64,000 bases of DNA. It comes from AC-32 sp963736055 (GTDB lineage Bacteria; Actinomycetota; Thermoleophilia; Gaiellales; Gaiellaceae). Positions within the stretch are counted from its first letter, which is position 1; every line of letters starts with the position of its first letter. Below, piece by piece: positions 1 through 6,858 of this stretch. The notes under the pieces were generated by a model. The model did no database searches and was not told the origin of the DNA. It saw nothing but the letters and a program-made list of their open reading frames with translations. Both the position numbers and the translations under genes were made by a program. The DNA lies in NCBI GenBank assembly GCA_963736055.1, contig CAVTNM010000008.1:620001-684000 (forward strand), written 5' to 3'.

Positions 1-1208
1 ACGTCGAGTACGGGATCAAGCGACTGCTCGACCCGAAGGCCCCGGGCGCGTCGGTGGCGATCTACTTCGTGCTCGAGGGGGCCCAGGACTACTACCTCGA
101 GCGGCACGCCGACCTGGACCGCGTCGGAGTGCGCGCCCTGGACGAGTTGACGGTCGAGTTCCGGCTGGCCGCGCCGGCTCCGTACTTCCTCAGCGTCCTG
201 AACCGGCCCGACGGGGGCCCGCAGCCGCGCCACGCGATCGAGCGCGACGGCGACGACTGGGCGTTGCCCGAGCAGCAGGTCGTGAGCGGGCCTTTCAGGG
301 TCGAGCGGCTGGACGAAGGGCAGCTCGTGCTCACGCGGCGCGACGATTACGCCGGACACCGGTCCGGCAACGCGCACACGGTCACGATGGCCCTGCGCCA
401 GGTCGGGGAGGACCTCGGGCCGTACGAGCGCGGCGAGCTTGACGCGATCGTCGACCGGTACTCGGTCCGGCCGCACGGCACGCTCACCGTGGAGGACGAG
501 GTCCACCTGGGCCCGGTCGCCGCGACGGTGTACCTCAGCTTCGATCACGGCCGCCTTGGAAACGCGGACGTTCGGCGCGCGCTCGCGCACGCGATCGACC
601 GCGCGGCGGTCGCGCCCACGCTGCCGGCCAACTACGTCGCGGCCACGGGCGGCCTCGTTCCCCCGGCCCTCCAGGGCCACACCCCGGAGATCGTCCGCCG
701 CTTCGACCCCGAGCTCGCCCGCTCGCACCTCGAGCGCTCGGGCGCGCGGCCGACCCTGGTGCTCGCCACTCCGCCCGGCGACCGCGGAATCGCGGAGGCG
801 ATCGCCGGCTGCTGGCGTGATGTCCTCGGGCTCGAGACCGAGCTGATCGGCGAGGTGGGCCTGGCGGGCAACCGGCCGGCCGACGTGACGGTGTCGGGGT
901 GGCTGCCCGGCTATCCGGACCCGGAGTACTACCTCCGGCTGCTACTCCAATCGGACTCGAAGACCAACGAGGGCGGCTTCTCGGACGAGGTCTTCGACGG
1001 GCTGATCGAGCGCGCGCGCCAGGAACGGCACGGCCGGAAGCGCCTCGAGCTCTTTCACGAGGCCGACCGGTACGCGGTCACCGAGCAGGTGGCGCTGATC
1101 CCGCTCGCCTACACGCGGAGCATCGCCTTCGTGAAGCCCTACGTGCAGGGATGGTGGGAGTTCGGCAAGACCTCCGCCTCGTTCGCCGATCTGGTGATCG
1201 AGCGCTAG
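1..1208 (+). CDS. ABC transporter substrate-binding protein, peptide/nickel type (5' partial)
   Basis: This is the C-terminal part of an extracellular solute-binding protein of family 5 (SBP_bac_5), which delivers peptides or similar solutes to an ABC importer. The frame is open from base 3, before the first internal GTG at 54, and the first residues (VEYGIKRLLDPK) match the 'YSIKRLLDP' region of the family, so the start lies outside the window. Later segments fit too: 'NADVRRALAHAIDR' near the middle and the 'GWLPGYPDPEYYL' lobe near the end. No permease or ATPase genes follow, because the next gene is convergent. The substrate cannot be told. Confidence 0.85.
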   Translation, partial: VEYGIKRLLDPKAPGASVAIYFVLEGAQDYYLERHADLDRVGVRALDELTVEFRLAAPAPYFLSVLNRPDGGPQPRHAIERDGDDWALPEQQVVSGPFRVERLDEGQLVLTRRDDYAGHRSGNAHTVTMALRQVGEDLGPYERGELDAIVDRYSVRPHGTLTVEDEVHLGPVAATVYLSFDHGRLGNADVRRALAHAIDRAAVAPTLPANYVAATGGLVPPALQGHTPEIVRRFDPELARSHLERSGARPTLVLATPPGDRGIAEAIAGCWRDVLGLETELIGEVGLAGNRPADVTVSGWLPGYPDPEYYLRLLLQSDSKTNEGGFSDEVFDGLIERARQERHGRKRLELFHEADRYAVTEQVALIPLAYTRSIAFVKPYVQGWWEFGKTSASFADLVIER

Positions 1209-2090
1209 GAGGCGCGATCTCGGGCGCGGGCGACGGCCCAGGCGCGTCGTCAGGCCCCAGGTCGCGAACGCGAGCCCGGCCACGACCGCGCCGACCGCGA
1301 TCACCCAGTCGGCGTTGGGCGGGTCGACCAGCTTGATCCCGCTCAGCATCAGCACCGCGGCCAGGCCGAGCCGGAGCGCGCGGTCGGGCAACTTGAGCGT
1401 GAACTGGCTCGTCAGGAGGACGCCGGGAATCGAGCCGAGCAGCAACCAGGCCATCGCGTGCAGGTCGACGTTGCCGGCGACCAGGTGCCCGAACCCGGCG
1501 ACCCAGAGCAGCAACGCGGCGTGGAAGATGTCGGTGCCCACGATCTTGGCGACCGTGAGCGGGAAGACCATCACCATGATGAGGCCGAAGAACGTGCCGC
1601 TCCCGACCGAGGTGAGCCCGACCACGAAGCCGCAGGTCGCGCCCAGCGCGACCGCGATTATCCGATCGCGGTTCGTGAGCAGGAAGGGCGCGTCGCTCGG
1701 CTGGACGCCGATGTTCACGAACGTCTTCGCCACGAGCCCGAGGCCGCCGATCACGAGCGCGATCCCGACCGCGTACGCCTCGATCGTCTCAGCGCTGCCG
1801 TAGTTGTTGCTGAGCCAGGTGGCGACCGCCACGCCGAGCAACGACATCGGCCCTGAGCCAAGGAACATCCAGAGCACCAGATGCCCGTGCACGGTGCCGA
1901 GACCCCGGTGCCGGACCGCGCCGAAGCTCTTGAAGATCGCGCCGTGGAGGATGTCGGTTCCGACCGCGAGGGTCGGCTTGAAGCCGAAGAAGATCACGAG
2001 GATGGGCGTCAGCAGCGACCCGCCGCCCATCCCGGTCACGCCTACGAGGCACCCGATCAGGAACCCACTGAGCGTGAACTGCCAGGTCAC
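942..2090 (-). CDS. TauE/SafE-family sulfite/sulfonate exporter-like membrane protein
   Basis: A multi-pass inner-membrane protein of the TauE/SafE (DUF81) family. Members have been linked to export of sulfite or sulfonates, or to uptake of sulfur compounds. The glycine-rich motif GVTGMGGGSLLTP near residues 18-30 and its second-half counterpart (GLTSVGSGTF) are typical of the two repeat halves. The GTG start at 2090 lies 3 bases after the sat stop, so it is the last gene of the sulfur operon. The first ~285 residues match the family. The final ~90 residues are read antisense through the end of the upstream binding-protein gene and look non-homologous; the frame simply has no earlier stop. 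Confidence 0.85.
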   Translation of the reverse strand: MTWQFTLSGFLIGCLVGVTGMGGGSLLTPILVIFFGFKPTLAVGTDILHGAIFKSFGAVRHRGLGTVHGHLVLWMFLGSGPMSLLGVAVATWLSNNYGSAETIEAYAVGIALVIGGLGLVAKTFVNIGVQPSDAPFLLTNRDRIIAVALGATCGFVVGLTSVGSGTFFGLIMVMVFPLTVAKIVGTDIFHAALLLWVAGFGHLVAGNVDLHAMAWLLLGSIPGVLLTSQFTLKLPDRALRLGLAAVLMLSGIKLVDPPNADWVIAVGAVVAGLAFATWGLTTRLGRRPRPRSRLLALDHQIGERGGGLAELPPSLHVGLHEGDAPRVGERDQRHLLGDRVPVGLVKELEALPAVPFLARALDQPVEDLVREAALVGLRVRLE

Positions 2091-2093
2091 GGC

Positions 2094-3233
2094 CTAGGAG
2101 GAGCGGTAGGCCTCGATGAGAACCTCCGCGACCTCGGGCCGCGTGAACTCCACCGGCGGCAGCTCGCCGTTTGCGAGCAGCTCGCGCACCTTCGTGCCGG
2201 AGAGGAAGACGTGGTCGTCCCCGCCGTGCGGGCAGGTCTTCGGCGTCGCCATCGAGCCGCAGACGCGGCAGAAGAAGGCATGCTCGAAGAACATCGGCTC
2301 GATCCCGAGCTCGTGCGGCTCGAACTCGTCGAAGATCAGCTGCGCGTCGTAGGTGCCGTAGTAGTCGCCGACGCCGGCATGGTCGCGTCCGACGATGAAG
2401 TGCGAGCAGCCGTAGTTCTTGCGGCAGATCGCGTGCCAGATCGCCTCGCGCGGGCCGGCGTAGCGCATCGCCGCCGGGAAGGCGGCCACCAGCACCCGAT
2501 CGGCCGGGTAGTAGTTGTCGACGAGGATCCGGTAGCAGTCGACGCGCGTGGCCGCCGGGACGTCGTCGGACTTCGTCTCGCCGATGAGCGGATGGATCAT
2601 CAGGCCGTCGACGGTCTCGAGCGCTCCCTTCGTCAGGTACTCGTGGGCCCGGTGGATCGGGTTGCGCGTCTGGAAGCCGACGACCCGCCGCCAGCCCCGC
2701 TCGGAGAAGACGGCGCGCGTCTCGGTCGGGTCGAGGGCGAGCTCCGGGAACGACGGCTCGGCGCGCTCGAAGACCGTCACTCGGCCGGCCAGGTAGAGCG
2801 GCTTCTGCGCGTAGAGCCGCGCCACGCCGGGGTGGTCGTCCTCGATTGTGCGGAAGCAGCGCTCCGCCTCGCGCTCCTTGTCGTACTCGTACGCCTCGTC
2901 CACCTCGAGGATCGCGAGGGGGGTGCCGGCCTCGTCGGTCAGCACCACCTGGTCGCCGTTCGGAGTGCGGTCGACGGCCAGGCAGACGGGCAGCGCCCAG
3001 GGCAGGCCTCGCCCGAGCCGCATCTCCTCGACCACGCGCTCGTAGTCGTGGCGGTTCATGAACCCCTCGAGCGGGGACAGCGCCCCGCTCGCGAGCATGT
3101 CCAGGTCTGAGAGCTCGCGCGAGGTGAGCGGAATCTGCTCGAGCCGCTCGATCCCCTCGGGCCGCGGGCCGGTGCGATCCACGAGCTTGCCGCCGTGCGG
3201 CTCGATCAGCTGCGCCGTCTCGACGACCGTCAC
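2094..3233 (-). CDS. sat: Sulfate adenylyltransferase (ATP sulfurylase)
   Basis: Activates sulfate with ATP to adenylylsulfate (APS), the first step of sulfate assimilation, in the cytoplasm. It is the single-subunit Sat type (379 aa). The active-site motif QTRNPIHRAHE is at residues 188-198 and GRDHAGVGDYYG follows in the C-terminal half. A Cys cluster (CRVCGS...CPHGG, ~residues 320-345) resembles the metal-binding site seen in some bacterial and archaeal Sat proteins. The GTG start overlaps the cysC stop in a GTGA junction, so it is translationally coupled to APS kinase. Genes before and after it also concern sulfate reduction and sulfonates. Confidence 0.95.
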   Translation of the reverse strand: MTVVETAQLIEPHGGKLVDRTGPRPEGIERLEQIPLTSRELSDLDMLASGALSPLEGFMNRHDYERVVEEMRLGRGLPWALPVCLAVDRTPNGDQVVLTDEAGTPLAILEVDEAYEYDKEREAERCFRTIEDDHPGVARLYAQKPLYLAGRVTVFERAEPSFPELALDPTETRAVFSERGWRRVVGFQTRNPIHRAHEYLTKGALETVDGLMIHPLIGETKSDDVPAATRVDCYRILVDNYYPADRVLVAAFPAAMRYAGPREAIWHAICRKNYGCSHFIVGRDHAGVGDYYGTYDAQLIFDEFEPHELGIEPMFFEHAFFCRVCGSMATPKTCPHGGDDHVFLSGTKVRELLANGELPPVEFTRPEVAEVLIEAYRSS

Positions 3234-3829
3234 GCTGTCACCCCGCTCGGGATCAGGCCGAGCTCCTCGAGCTTGGCCACGACCAGCGCGGCGCTCTCCT
3301 CGGGCTCATGCTGCTCGGTCTCGATCACGAGCTCCGGATTCGACGGCTCCTCGTAGGGGTCCGAAACCCCGGTGAACTCCTTGATCTCGCCCTTGAACGC
3401 CTTTTCGTAGAGGCCCTTCACGTCGCGCTTGGCGCACTCGTCGACCGAGGTCTTGACGTAGATCTCGACGAACGTGCCGACTTCCTCGATCCGCTCGCGC
3501 GCCTCTTGCCGGGTCGCCTCGTAGGGCGAGATCGTGGCCGCGATCACGGCGCCGCCTTGGCGGGTGAGCCGCGAGGCGACCCAGCCGACACGCTCGATAT
3601 GGGTGTCGCGGTCCTCCTTCGAGAAGCCGAGGCCTTTCGAGAGGTGGGTTCGCACCGTGTCGCCGTCGAGGTACTCGACGACGAGGCCGCGCCGGTCGAG
3701 CTCGGGGCCGACGAAGTGCGCGATCGTCGTCTTCCCCGAGCCGGAGAGCCCGGTGAACCAGAGCGTGAAGCCGCCGGGCCGGACGTGCGTGGTCTCCGGG
3801 TGCTCGGCGGCGTAGATGTGGTCGGTCAT
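3230..3829 (-). CDS. cysC: Adenylylsulfate kinase
   Basis: Phosphorylates APS to PAPS. The protein is 199 aa, the usual size. The Walker A motif GLSGSGKT is at residues 27-34. The family segments 'EYLDGDTVRTHL', 'GLGFSKEDRD' and the 'FVEIYVKTSVDEC' region follow in order. The ATG at 3829 is preceded by a good AGGAGG ribosome site and overlaps the cysH stop as ATGA. Read without correction, the frame continues upstream into the 5' half of cysH and gives a false 431-aa fusion. That fusion is caused by the frame break in cysH and should not be annotated as a bifunctional protein. Confidence 0.93.
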   Translation of the reverse strand: MTDHIYAAEHPETTHVRPGGFTLWFTGLSGSGKTTIAHFVGPELDRRGLVVEYLDGDTVRTHLSKGLGFSKEDRDTHIERVGWVASRLTRQGGAVIAATISPYEATRQEARERIEEVGTFVEIYVKTSVDECAKRDVKGLYEKAFKGEIKEFTGVSDPYEEPSNPELVIETEQHEPEESAALVVAKLEELGLIPSGVTA

Positions 3830-4525
3830 GTGCCTCCTAGTGGCGATTCGAGGTGGATCCCACACTCGAGCTTGTCGGAGCCGGCCCAGCGGCCGGCGCG
3901 CTCCTCCTCCTCGGGGCTCGTCGGTCGGGTGCACGGAATGCAGCCGATCGAGCGAAAGCCCACGTCGTGGAGCAGGTTGTACGGAATCTCGTTGATCGTG
4001 ATGTATGCCCAGACGCGCTTCTCGTCCCAGTCGGCGAGCGGGTGCAGCTTCCAGACCTCGTAGCGCTCCGACCACTGCACCTTGGGCGTTGACGCGCGGC
4101 TCGGCGACTGGTCTCGGCGGATCCCGGAGATCCAGGCCCCGTAGGGCTCGAGCGCCTGCAAGCAGCGGCTCGACCTTGCGGATGTGGCAGCAGCGGTCGG
4201 GGTCGGTCTCCCAGAGGTTCGGGCCTTCGCGGCGGTGCTGCTCGGCAACCGTGATCACCTCTGGCGGCGGCTGCAGGCGCAGGCCGTAGCGCTCGACCAG
4301 GCGGTCGCGGGTCTCGTAGCTCTCGCGGAAGAAGAGGTGCGTGTCGAGCTCGATCACCGGGATGTCGAGCCCGAGCTCCGAGACCATGTGGACGAGCACC
4401 GAGGACTGCTTTTGCCAGGAGCAGGTCAGGCAGAGGCGGTCGCCGAACTCCTCGTACGCCCAGCGGAGGACGTCCTCGGCCTGCATCGCCTCGAAGTCGA
4501 GCTCAGGAAGCGGAGGCGCGCTCAT
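3826..4525 (-). CDS. cysH: APS/PAPS reductase, iron-sulfur type (frame broken by one extra base near 4160)
   Basis: Reduces APS (or PAPS) to sulfite. The N-terminal half carries the sulfonucleotide-binding start (LTCSWQKQSSVLVHM) and the CC pair in DRCCHIRKVEPL. The C-terminal half, one frame over, carries GAWISGIRRDQSPSR, the CxxC pair (GCIPCTRP) and the catalytic ECGIHL tail. CC plus CxxC is the [4Fe-4S] signature of APS-type reductases, so APS may be the true substrate. In the minus-strand context CTG CTT G CAG GCG, removing one base restores a continuous ~232-aa protein (LLQALEPYG). I think this is a sequencing indel rather than a dead gene. The ATG at 4525 lies 23 bases inside the end of comA. 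Confidence 0.88.
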
Positions 4526-5264
4526 CAGACGGCAGCACCTCCTTCATGGTGTCCGCGCGGAGCCCGAGCCGGAGCGTTTCCAGCGGGATCACCTCGTCGG
4601 GCGGGATGTTGCCGAGGTTGACGGCGGGGCCGAACTGCTTCACGAACCACGCTTGCGAGCTCTTGGACGGCGCCTCGAAGATCAGGTCCGCGACGTCCAC
4701 CTCGTGCGCGATCTCGTCCACGAGGCCGGTGCGCATCTCGCCCGTCGGGCGGTAGATGCCCGCGGTGCCGCCCTCGCGACCCTCGGTGATCACCTTCCAG
4801 GCGCCGGCCTCGAGCTCGGCCTTGATCCACTCGACCCACTGGTACGGCGCGAAGACCGCCTCGCCGTCCTTGGAGCCGACCTCGGAAAGCACGGTGAAGT
4901 CGCGCGCGAAGTCCTCGATCAGCTCGAGCTTCCGCTCGCGGGGGAGGTCGATCACGCCGTCGGAGAGCTCCACGTGCGTCAGCCCGAGCTCTTCGAGCCA
5001 CCGCTTGTACTCGTCGAGCTTGCCCTGGGAGTGGACGACCTCGAAGAAGGTGCCGCCCAGGACCACCGGCTTGCCCTTCAACACCTCCAGCTTGCGCTCG
5101 AGGTTGGGCGTCACGTAGGCCGTGCCCCAGCCGAGCTTGACGATGTCGATGTAGTCGCCGCTCGTCTCGAGGACGTCCTCCCACGCGCGCGGGCCGAGAC
5201 CCTTGTCGATCACGTGCGTGAGCCCGCCGTCCCGGCGCAGGTCGAGGAACTCAGAAGCGGGCAA
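4503..5264 (-). CDS. comA: Phosphosulfolactate synthase (ComA family)
   Basis: ComA-family TIM-barrel enzyme, which adds sulfite to phosphoenolpyruvate to give (R)-phosphosulfolactate. This is the first committed step to coenzyme M in methanogens and to sulfolactate in some bacteria. Segments seen are GGLTHVIDKGLGP, DIVKLGWGTAYV, GGTFFEVVHSQGKLDEY, VELSDGVIDL and VITEGREGGTAGIY. The length of ~253 aa is normal. The likely start is TTG at 5264, overlapping the fumarase-beta stop by 14 bases behind a GAGGAG-like site; no ATG fits. Its neighbours make sulfite from sulfate, so its second substrate is produced by the same operon. ComB phosphatase and ComC are not in the window. Confidence 0.88.
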   Translation of the reverse strand: MPASEFLDLRRDGGLTHVIDKGLGPRAWEDVLETSGDYIDIVKLGWGTAYVTPNLERKLEVLKGKPVVLGGTFFEVVHSQGKLDEYKRWLEELGLTHVELSDGVIDLPRERKLELIEDFARDFTVLSEVGSKDGEAVFAPYQWVEWIKAELEAGAWKVITEGREGGTAGIYRPTGEMRTGLVDEIAHEVDVADLIFEAPSKSSQAWFVKQFGPAVNLGNIPPDEVIPLETLRLGLRADTMKEVLPSDERASAS

Positions 5265-5838
5265 AGAGCTCCTCGAGCTTCTTCGTCGCGGCGGTTTGGA
5301 CGTCGTGGTAGAGCGAGTTGCCGTGGGCGTCGATGCCGACGGTGAGCGGGCCGAAGTCCTTGACGCGGAACTTCCAGAGGCACTCGGGCATGAGCTCTTC
5401 CCAGGCGACTTCCTCGATCTCCTCGATCTGCGTCGTCTCGAGCGCCGCGGCACCGCCGACGATTGCGAAGTAGACCATTCCGAGGCGCTGCATCGGCTCG
5501 ATGGCCTCGTCCGGGAAGCCGCCCTTGCCGCAGATCGCGCGCACGCCGTACTGCACGCCGAGCGGCTCGGTGAAGCGGACCATCCGAGCGCTCGTGGTCG
5601 TGCCGATGCAGACCGGCTCGTACTTGCCGTTGGCGAGCTTGCGAACGCCCGGCGCGGTGTGCAGCAGGAAGGCGCCCTTGAGGTCCATCGGCGGCTCGAC
5701 ACCTTGGTCGAAGATCCGAATCTGCGTCCGGTCGCGGATCCCGATGATGTGGCCCTGGACGACGACCTCGTCACCCGCGCGAAGCTTGAGAATGTCAGCC
5801 TCGTCTTCGATCGGAAAAGTCACCTCGTGCCTAGCCAC
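5251..5838 (-). CDS. Class I (Fe-S) fumarate hydratase-type lyase, beta subunit
   Basis: Beta subunit of a two-subunit Fe-S hydro-lyase of the fumarase/L(+)-tartrate dehydratase family. Family segments are LKAGDEV-like LRAGDEVVVQGHI, RIFDQGVEPPMDLKGAFLLHTAP, GTTTSARMVRF, ICGKGGFPDEA and VGGAAALETTQI, with the acidic tail FRVKDFGPLTVGIDAHG. I chose GTG at 5838 (VARHEVTFPI), which matches family N-termini; GTG at 5850 is an alternative, and the open frame up to 5934 is probably leader. It is separated from the alpha subunit by ~120 bases holding two palindromes, and overlaps comA by 14 bases. The substrate may be fumarate/malate or, given the operon, a related hydroxy acid. Confidence 0.87.
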   Translation of the reverse strand: MARHEVTFPIEDEADILKLRAGDEVVVQGHIIGIRDRTQIRIFDQGVEPPMDLKGAFLLHTAPGVRKLANGKYEPVCIGTTTSARMVRFTEPLGVQYGVRAICGKGGFPDEAIEPMQRLGMVYFAIVGGAAALETTQIEEIEEVAWEELMPECLWKFRVKDFGPLTVGIDAHGNSLYHDVQTAATKKLEELFARF

Positions 5839-5855
5839 CAGCGCCCCCACTTCCA

Positions 5856-5872
5856 AGTAACAGACTGTTACT
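5856..5872. promoter_or_regulatory. Palindrome copy 1 in the fumarase alpha/beta gap
   Basis: Arms AGTAACAG and CTGTTACT are perfectly complementary around a central A. The site sits just upstream of the beta-subunit start and repeats the palindrome 78 bases away. It looks like an operator for a dimeric regulator; the regulator is unknown. Confidence 0.55.
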
Positions 5873-5931
5873 AACAGAACAAAAGGCCCTGCAGTTGGGG
5901 TTACTCGGAGGACGGAATCCCGGTGGTCGAG

Positions 5932-5952
5932 CAAGTAACAGACTGTTACTTG
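5932..5952. promoter_or_regulatory. Palindrome copy 2 (10-bp arms) after the fumarase alpha stop
   Basis: Arms CAAGTAACAG and CTGTTACTTG flank a central A, giving a perfect 21-bp palindrome 9 bases after the alpha-subunit stop. It contains the whole 17-bp core of copy 1. There is no T-run after it, so a pair of operators fits better than a terminator. Confidence 0.55.
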
Positions 5953-5961
5953 ACATCAGTC

Positions 5962-6858
5962 TCAGGCCTCCCGGTCGAAGTCGACGGAGCCGTCGGCGGA
6001 CACGTGCACGGACGCACGCCGCGCAGCCCAGCACTGGTAGTTCACGGCGACGGGATTGAGCGTCATGTGCGTGTCGGCGTGCTCGATGTGGCAGTTCAGG
6101 ACGGTGACGTCGCCGCCGAGCCCCATGGGGCCGATCCCGGTCTCGTTCAGCAGCCCGTAGAGCTCATCCTCTAGCTTCGCCACGTGCGGATCTCCGTTCC
6201 GGGTGCCGATCGGCCGCGCGATCGCCTCCTTGGCGAGATACATGGCGTAGTCCGCCGAGCCGCCGATGCCGACCCCGACGATCCCGGGCGGGCAGGGCTT
6301 GCCGCCGGCATCGACGATCGACGAGAGGACGAACTCCTTGATGCCCTTCACGCCGTCGGCGGGGACGCACATCTTCAGGAAGCTCATGTTCTCGGAGCCG
6401 GAGCCCTTGGGAACGCACTTGACGTCGAGCCCATCCCAGTCCGCGATGAATTCCCAGTGGACGATCGGAAGCCGGTAGCCGGTGTTCGGCCCCGTGTTCT
6501 CACGCGTGATCGTGTGCACGGCGTTCGAGCGCAGCGGGTGCTCGAGGGTGGCGCGCTCGGTGCCGGCCTTGAGCGCCTCGTAGATCTTCGCCGGGTGGAG
6601 GGGGAAGTGCTCGCCGACGCGGCAGGTGTAGACCGCGATCCCCGTGTCCTGGCACACGAGGTTGCCCTCCTCGTCGGCGACCTGGACGTTCTTGACGATC
6701 GTGTCGAGCACGCGGCGACCGGCGACGGACGTCTCGCGTCCCTGCGCATCCACCAACGCGTCGCGGAGGTCCTGCGGAATGTCCTTGAGCGCCCAGACGT
6801 ACAGGTGCGCGGCCGCGTCCTCGACCGCCTGGCGGATGTCGGTGGCAACGGCGCTCAT
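5962..6858 (-). CDS. Class I (Fe-S) fumarate hydratase-type lyase, alpha subunit
   Basis: Alpha subunit (298 aa) of the Fe-S hydro-lyase completed by the gene at 5251. The three cluster cysteines typical of the family can be placed in VCQDTGIAVY, PKGSGSENMSFLKMCVP and GKPCPPGIVGVGIGG. The substrate-side segments NTGPNTGYRLP and TRNGDPHVAKLEDELYGLLN are also present. The ATG at 6858 overlaps the flavoprotein stop as ATGA, which fixes the start; the longer open frame upstream is the antisense of that gene. With the flavoprotein it makes a C4-dicarboxylate pair (hydratase plus reductase/dehydrogenase). Confidence 0.9.
   Translation of the reverse strand: MSAVATDIRQAVEDAAAHLYVWALKDIPQDLRDALVDAQGRETSVAGRRVLDTIVKNVQVADEEGNLVCQDTGIAVYTCRVGEHFPLHPAKIYEALKAGTERATLEHPLRSNAVHTITRENTGPNTGYRLPIVHWEFIADWDGLDVKCVPKGSGSENMSFLKMCVPADGVKGIKEFVLSSIVDAGGKPCPPGIVGVGIGGSADYAMYLAKEAIARPIGTRNGDPHVAKLEDELYGLLNETGIGPMGLGGDVTVLNCHIEHADTHMTLNPVAVNYQCWAARRASVHVSADGSVDFDREA

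Noticed and set aside
1881..3110. Long plus-strand frame opposite sat (409 aa)
   Set aside because: It is an antisense shadow with Arg/Val-rich low-complexity composition and no family features. Similar long frames opposite many genes here were rejected for the same reason.
3230..4525. CysH-CysC fusion protein of 431 aa
   Set aside because: The joining segment is out-of-frame cysH sequence. The proper CysH C-terminus is in the next frame and cysC has its own ribosome site.
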